Assembly (NCBI GenBank): GCA_009363875.1
Contig: CM018691.1
Span: forward strand, 123,381,404 to 123,445,403
DNA: 64,000 nt
Reading direction: 5' to 3'
Source of the DNA: Mikania micrantha
Lineage: Eukaryota; Streptophyta; Magnoliopsida; Asterales; Asteraceae
Made by a program: the position numbers and the translations under genes. The notes beneath the pieces were generated by a model that did no database searches, was not told the DNA's origin, and worked only from the letters and a program-made list of their open reading frames with translations. Shown here piece after piece: positions 58,601 to 64,000 of the stretch. Each line of letters begins with the position of its first letter. Position 1 is the stretch's first letter.

Positions 58601-61600
58601 TTAAAGAAACGGAACAGGGGCACCTTGCTTCTTGTTAACAATAGCCATTGCCAGATACCGAGTACCCATCCCGATAGGTGTCTGCTCATTGGGACCTTCC
58701 CAAAATGGGGCGTCACCGTCCCCCACCAACCGCCAGTACCCTGTTCTCAGTGACTCGGCTTGTTCATCTGTGCAGTTTTGCAGCAACGCTTCCACACGAA
58801 AATTTATCCCAAGATTACCAAGAAACTGAGACTGAGTGATGGGTCCGTATGCACACACATCTTCTGCAAATTCATTTCAAAATTATATTTATTGGTATTT
58901 CTAGACTATAAAAACAAATTTTCATAGGTGTAAATTGCATTTATTTATGCATGATCACCAGTAAATAATGTCTACCTGAGACTTCCTCAGCAGAGTTTTT
59001 GATTGCAGGAAAGTCAACATAAGCGCTTAGATCAGCAGAACCAGGATCGTCCAGAATATTAACAAATTTATGTTTTCGAATTGCCTATAAAAAAGGAACA
59101 CTAGTATTTTATTCAAAATATTTGGATCATTGTATAAAAAAAGCTATTGTAATCAAGTTTGATAAATCAATTATTAATGAAATCCAAAAAGATGGACAAA
59201 AATGTGTTGATGGGTCAACCCGTTCATTTTGCCATAATAACTAGAGATCTAAATGAGGCAGAATTTATTGAAATCTTGTGTAGCATTTGCATCGTTAGAA
59301 GAGCAACAGACCTGAAGGCTGTCAGAGACTATTGCATCCAAGCCATAATCAATTATAAGCGCACCACCGCCATCACTACTTATTCTTTTGGCAATAGTTT
59401 GTGTCAAATCCATTGCTCGGGGGCAAACCTCAACATGTTCCAGTTTAGTCAATTCCTCGGTCCGGGCCCACTTGAAACGTTTTAGAAGATAGAGTGTTGC
59501 TGGTGTAGGTTGGGGTGAGAGCACAATACGGAACCTGAAGAGTGTGTACACAAAAGGAAAATAATTATTAAATCATTTTTGCTTATATAAAAAAAATAAA
59601 AACATATACTTTGAATCTTCTCCAACATCAATCATTTTTTCACACCAGCCACGGGAAGCTTTCTGGGAAAAACAATAAAAAAGTGAGTGACAATGTAATT
59701 ACTAGCACTGCAAAACAATGAACACAAACATTGAGTAATTCTCTTTGGCTTGTTTATAATCCAAATTCACAAAGATATTCGCAAGGTTGATGATAATCCA
59801 TTAATTTTCTCCTTTTTACTTATTTAGGGGTATTTTGGGATTTATTCATTAGTGGAAGACTTCAATTGAACAAATGACAAAGTCAAATATTTACCATATT
59901 ATTCTATTATAAGAATGAAAAAGAAAAACGAGAAAAGATAAGATAAGATAATAGATCCGATATGGAGAGTGTATCTAAAGATCACTTGGCCAGAACCATT
60001 CATAACCCGTAGGAAATAAGATTTAACAAATTTGGAAAAGAGGAAATGTAGTGGGGGAATGAAGTACCTTTTTATTGCAAGTATTTTGCAACTAAATACT
60101 AACAAAAAAATAACCTTTTTCAAGGGGGGAAGCTATTTAACATAGACACAGTCACACAAGATGCATAAAACTAAAACAATCTTGTAAACTGTAAAGGGCT
60201 TGGAAAGATTCAGAATTTCTTTTAAAGAATCTCCAACATGTTCTAAATACAGTAGACAGTGAGAAAATATAGGAACATGCATAAGAAAAAAAGATAAACA
60301 GCGTAAGCAACTGCATAAACCTGAAATTGATAAACTGGCAAGGCATCAAAGAATTCATGGGCAATAATAATTGCTGGCACTGCATAAAAAGAAATGATGA
60401 AGTCAGGGAAGGAAATGATAAATTAAGTATCTACATTTGAATTTTCATCACATACTTATACTTTCATATTTCTGAATGAGAAAAAGCTCACACACCAAGG
60501 CACTATAATTTACAAATTCTAATACAAATTAAATTACAAGGTCAGTGGTCAAATTTTTTTTTTTCTTTTTGTTATTTGCACTCACTACTCAGATCCCTAG
60601 AATTAATTCAACCTTTTTTTTAGTTCTCAATCTTGCTTTTTTATTTTTGTAACTTTTTTATTACCTTTAGTCCATCTTTCTTTCTCTATTTTATTTTTTC
60701 TTAACTTTTTCGTTATTTGTGCTCAAGTTCCTGAATTAATTAAATTTTTCGTTTCGTTCTTAATCTTTCTTTTTATTTTCTTTTAAGTTTTCTTTATTGT
60801 ACATTAGTCCTTCATCTTTCTTTCTTTGTATTATATTGTTTTTTTTTCTTTTGTAAACCTCAGTTCATCTGCTAGAACCTTTAAGATCCATCCCTAAGCT
60901 TTGTAGAATGTCGTCTTGACCTTCTTTAGGTTTTTAGAGTTTAAAGTTTATCCTTACACTCAATGTCAAAACTTTTAAGATCCACTCCTAAACTTTTAGG
61001 TTTCATCCATAACACTTTTAATCTATCAACTTTCAAAACTTTTAGGTATTATGCCTAAACTTTTTCAAAAATTTTAAATCTTGCTACAAAACTTTTAGGT
61101 TTCATCCCTAGACTTTGTAAAATATCTCTTTGACCCTAAGCTTTTAGGCTTCATAACCAAACTTTGTAGGATGTTACTTTCACCTCCTCAATTTTTTAGA
61201 GTATAGAGTTTATCACTAGACTCAATTTGCACCGGCAAATCGACCACTTTAAATCATCCAACTTTACAAACTTTTAAATGGAGGTTATAGAGCTTCGGAT
61301 TTACCTCTTTTATCCCATAAGTGCTCCCTCTCTGCTTTCGGGGTTGACACTTTCACCCCCAACTTTCTAAAACTTTGTAAAATGTAATTTTGACCTCCTT
61401 GAATTTCTAAAATTTCAAATTTATCATTTTCATTCCTTAACCTAGAAAAACTAATTTCTTGCATGCTTTGTTTTACATACGTGTCGGTATAAAATCAAGT
61501 TGATCCAAGTTATGATGCAAACTTTTTTCAAAAACAAGTTGAGTAAAATAAAATATGTTTTCGAATATATTTTATGTACATTATCGGTTGGTCTTTGTTT

Positions 61601-64000
61601 CGACCTAAATTTTGTTAGGAAATGAATTCGGTCAAATATATTGTGTTTTTGGCAGTCTAAATTTGAATTACTATACGTTTCAACGCCACCGCAACGCGTA
61701 ACAGGTAAAATTACTAGTTATATCATGTTTAGGAATGATGAGAATGTCATATTAACTGTATTTAACAATGTCGAACAAGTAAAGAGAAGAAAATATATAT
61801 AATGAGATATAATAGTTTTTTCATATTTAAAATTCTCTAAAATTTTGAGAATAAGCTGGATGCATGAAAAGCATACGCTAATCAGTTGGCTGGATATTAT
61901 GGGAGTGACTTCAAAGGGCTTACGAATGAACACATTTGATCACATGGATATCAGTAATGCTCTCTAAAATTTTAAAATACTACCTAAAACAAGAAATATG
62001 CAAAAAAAAAAATGCAGCCCATAGATATAGGGAAGAGGTTGAACTTAGGAACAACATTGTAAAGCATTATCAACATTCAACAATACATAAAAATATCATT
62101 ACCTCCAATTGGAACTTCCTCAAGGGTTGAGTACCATGATATGGGTGTTCCTGTGAATGTGGTGGCAGTATTTTCATCAGCACCATCTTCATGATTGCAT
62201 TTCAAGGTTGTCTTTTGGATTTTCTTTAGAGCAGGACTCACTTCAACCATGTGTATGTTTATGGATTGTATAAAGTTCTCAAACTTTGAAGCACCCTATG
62301 GTAGGAAGTGGTTTTTTATTAGTAATCATGTTCCCATGTTATCAACGAAGACATAGCATGGCAAAAGTTTAACGAAGAAAAATTAAGCATGAAAGTAGTA
62401 AAAACGTATATCAAACATAGAACTATAGAAGTGCAATACTCGCAGAAGATCAGCCATGAGAGTTCCTCTTCCTGGCCCAAGCTCAACTAGATTAACCCTA
62501 TTTGGTTGGCCCATTTGCTCCCACAAACACATTGCCCAAACACCAACCATCTGAAGCATTAACGACACTTAGATTAATAACAGAACAGTTTGTGGTAGAA
62601 CTTAATTTAGGAAACACAATTGTGTGAATGGCAACAACAACTTAAGAAAATGGGTACTGCTGCAAAAGTGCAAATTACCTCTCCAAACATTTGGCTTACT
62701 TCAGGAGAGGTTATAAAGTCTCCTTCTGCACCAAAAATATCCCGATTGATATAAAACCCAGCCTTGGGATTTATTAGGACTTCCTCCATGTACTCAGCAA
62801 CAGATATTGGACCACCTCTAAACTGAAAAAACAGTCAAAACTCATTAAGAAAATGAAAACAAAGCCAACAACAAGAAATAATCAAATTACCATTCGCCAA
62901 CAAACAAAATACTAAATTGCTGAATACTCCCTAAAATCCAAAAAAGGGCGAAAATTAACTTCTAAAGCCAAAAAGAATTTGGTGTTGGCATAAAAGAATT
63001 TGGAGTTGTGCAAGTTGTAGACCGTTATGTTAAGCATCATAAACAAGCAATATAAATCAATTTGTTGTGTTACACTTGTAAGAACATCAGAGTAGCACTG
63101 TCATACACTGGTTATGATCCAATTGTGTGCATCCTAAGCTCTGGCTTATTTGGATTTCTATTTCAAAACCAATTAGCTCTAAAAGAGGAATCATGCTTGA
63201 ATCTCCATCACTATTGTACTCAATATATCTTATCATTAGCAAACCTAAGGTAGAGACTGAGGAGGATAAGACGTAGACAGTCTTACCCCTTCCTGTAGGA
63301 ATAGAGAGGTTGCTTCCAATTAGAACCCGGTTCATGATGCCTGATTGGCCATGCATCAATGGGCAAAATGCTTGTAATTTTATTTGAACAAAAATTAAGT
63401 AAAATAACTTTTATCTCTCGAGGGCCCACCGCAAACAATCTACTAATAAGATATCTCATGCTTGAATCTTGAAGATATAAGATATTAAGCAACTTAGTCC
63501 CAACAATCTACTAATAAAAAGAGTGCTATTGGCTTGTGTAAGTTGATGAAAATCACTTAAGATGAAATCTTGCATATATGTATGAATAAGATTAGTTAAT
63601 ATAACAAACAATGTTTCATTCTTCAACTCAACTGATATATATAAAAACCAAATAATGACAACAAATTCGATATAAATTGAGAGTCAGAGGCACAATTTAA
63701 ACCTTAATTATGCTTTTAAGATGCTTAACAAGCTCAGAATCTTCCGAAGGTTCATGTGAATGCTCTGCAACGACGACAAGTAAGTTAAGACACATCTCAA
63801 CTGAAATACGTATAAAAATAAACAAGTAGACAGAAGTTGAACCAGGAGGATTGTTCAATCCAGACCGATCTACAGATATAGTAGCGGAGGGTTGAGAAGC
63901 GTAATCATCAGGAAAATGAGCGTCCGCCGTTGGGTCGACGGAAGTTCCCACCGGAACTTGAGAAGATGCCGTTGAAGAGGAAGAACATTGACGGAAAGAG
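58601..64000 (-). CDS. NDUFAF7: Mitochondrial protein arginine methyltransferase NDUFAF7/MidA homologue (5' end outside the window)
   Basis: Ten exons, minus strand: 63843-64000 (partial), 63703-63764, 62679-62822, 62440-62550, 62103-62295, 60321-60379, 59610-59662, 59312-59534, 58976-59084 and 58601-58863. All inner junctions are GT-AG and phases agree. The visible 457 codons end PVPFL at 58601. The family (DUF185, Methyltransf_28) symmetrically dimethylates an arginine of the NDUFS2 subunit and is needed for complex I assembly in the mitochondrial matrix. Motifs: GGPISVAEYMEEVLINPKAG, DFITSPEVSQMFGE, the SAM-binding loop LVELGPGRGTLMADLLR, HMVEVSPALKKIQ, IIAHEFFDALPVYQF, GGGALIIDYG and a C-terminal FLGNLGINFRVEALL block. 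The Ser-rich N-terminal stretch in the first exon would suit a transit peptide, whose start is beyond base 64000. Introns hold a possible Helitron end and a SINE; no lesion was seen. Confidence 0.95.
60540..61717. mobile_element. Repeat-rich intron segment with a possible Helitron 3' end
   Basis: Lies in the 1.7-kb intron between 60379 and 62103. 60575-60700 and 60710-60840 are imperfect copies of a T-rich ~135-bp unit (gttatttg, aattaatt, agtcc..catctttctttct). 60880-61440 repeats aacttttaggtttcatccctaaactttgta-like phrases. It ends cgccaccgcaacgcg...ttactag|t at 61717, with a GC-rich block followed by CTAG as in Helitron 3' termini. No 5' TC end or clean hairpin was confirmed. Confidence 0.3.
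63212..63437 (-). mobile_element. SINE remnant in an NDUFAF7 intron
   Basis: Minus orientation. In order: tactcaatatatctta, gtagacagtcttacccctt, aatagagaggttgcttccaa, the degraded ccggttcatga block, aacaaaaattaagtaaaataac, then ctcgagggcccaccgcaaa. Same subfamily as 28005-28221. It sits within the intron between 62822 and 63703 and leaves the splice sites untouched. Confidence 0.6.

Noticed and set aside
1..64000. CRISPR-like arrays or a bacterial operon
   Set aside because: No regularly spaced identical repeats with unique spacers; gene structure and repeats are those of a plant nuclear genome.

Overview
The window is plant nuclear DNA, almost certainly from a eudicot. It is AT-rich, its genes carry plant-type introns, and all three recognisable host gene families have clear plant members. 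The repeats are Copia and Gypsy LTR retrotransposons, an RTE-type LINE, hAT- and Mutator-like elements and (TTG/TTTG)-tailed SINEs. The LTR termini (TGTGACA..., TGTAACGACCC...) and the GGTG(C)TGTTTGTTTTT-ended MITEs remind me of Asteraceae genomes, but that assignment is inference. No rRNA, functional tRNA, CRISPR array or bacterial feature was seen.

Layout. 1-8008: a decayed LINE holding a minus-strand Copia element (2197-7174), which itself holds a 329-bp solo LTR (4279-4607). The left junction of this nest is duplicated at 1-408. 8009-12784: a younger Copia element with two premature stops and one frameshift. 12937-16384: a 3.4-kb Gypsy-type solo LTR carrying a ~200-bp tandem array and two SINEs. 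16385-18754: SINE and TRIM remnants, then a hAT-type MITE with three further insertions, one of them its own family. 18890-21200: the first exons (minus strand) of a VIP/VIH diphosphoinositol-pentakisphosphate kinase gene, whose remaining exons are not visible. 21201-31525: low-density intergenic DNA with two DUF569 genes (26652-27588 and 30132-30779, both minus). 31526-41336: a Gypsy LTR fragment, a foldback element, two very long LTRs, a MITE and a truncated Copia 3' end. 43136-56092: a Mutator-like element with long terminal inverted repeats, split by an 11.5-kb Gypsy element (44478-55982). 56313-57120: a MITE. 58601-64000: the last ten exons, minus strand, of a mitochondrial NDUFAF7/MidA-type arginine methyltransferase gene, whose 5' end lies beyond the window.

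The host genes are unrelated: inositol-pyrophosphate signalling, an uncharacterised fascin-like family, and respiratory complex I assembly. I see no operon-like or cluster logic. The main content is the insertion history, which can be ordered because many insertions keep exact target-site duplications (AAAACA, GTAAC, TATAT, GTATG, CCTTT and AATGC for LTR elements; 8-bp repeats for hAT MITEs; 15-16-bp repeats for SINEs). I found no convincing new biological system. The points most worth following up are the truncated VIH gene, a 5'-inverted SINE resembling twin priming, a MITE nested in its own family, a five-copy G-box cluster in an LTR, and a DUF569 paralogue lacking its C-terminal domain.
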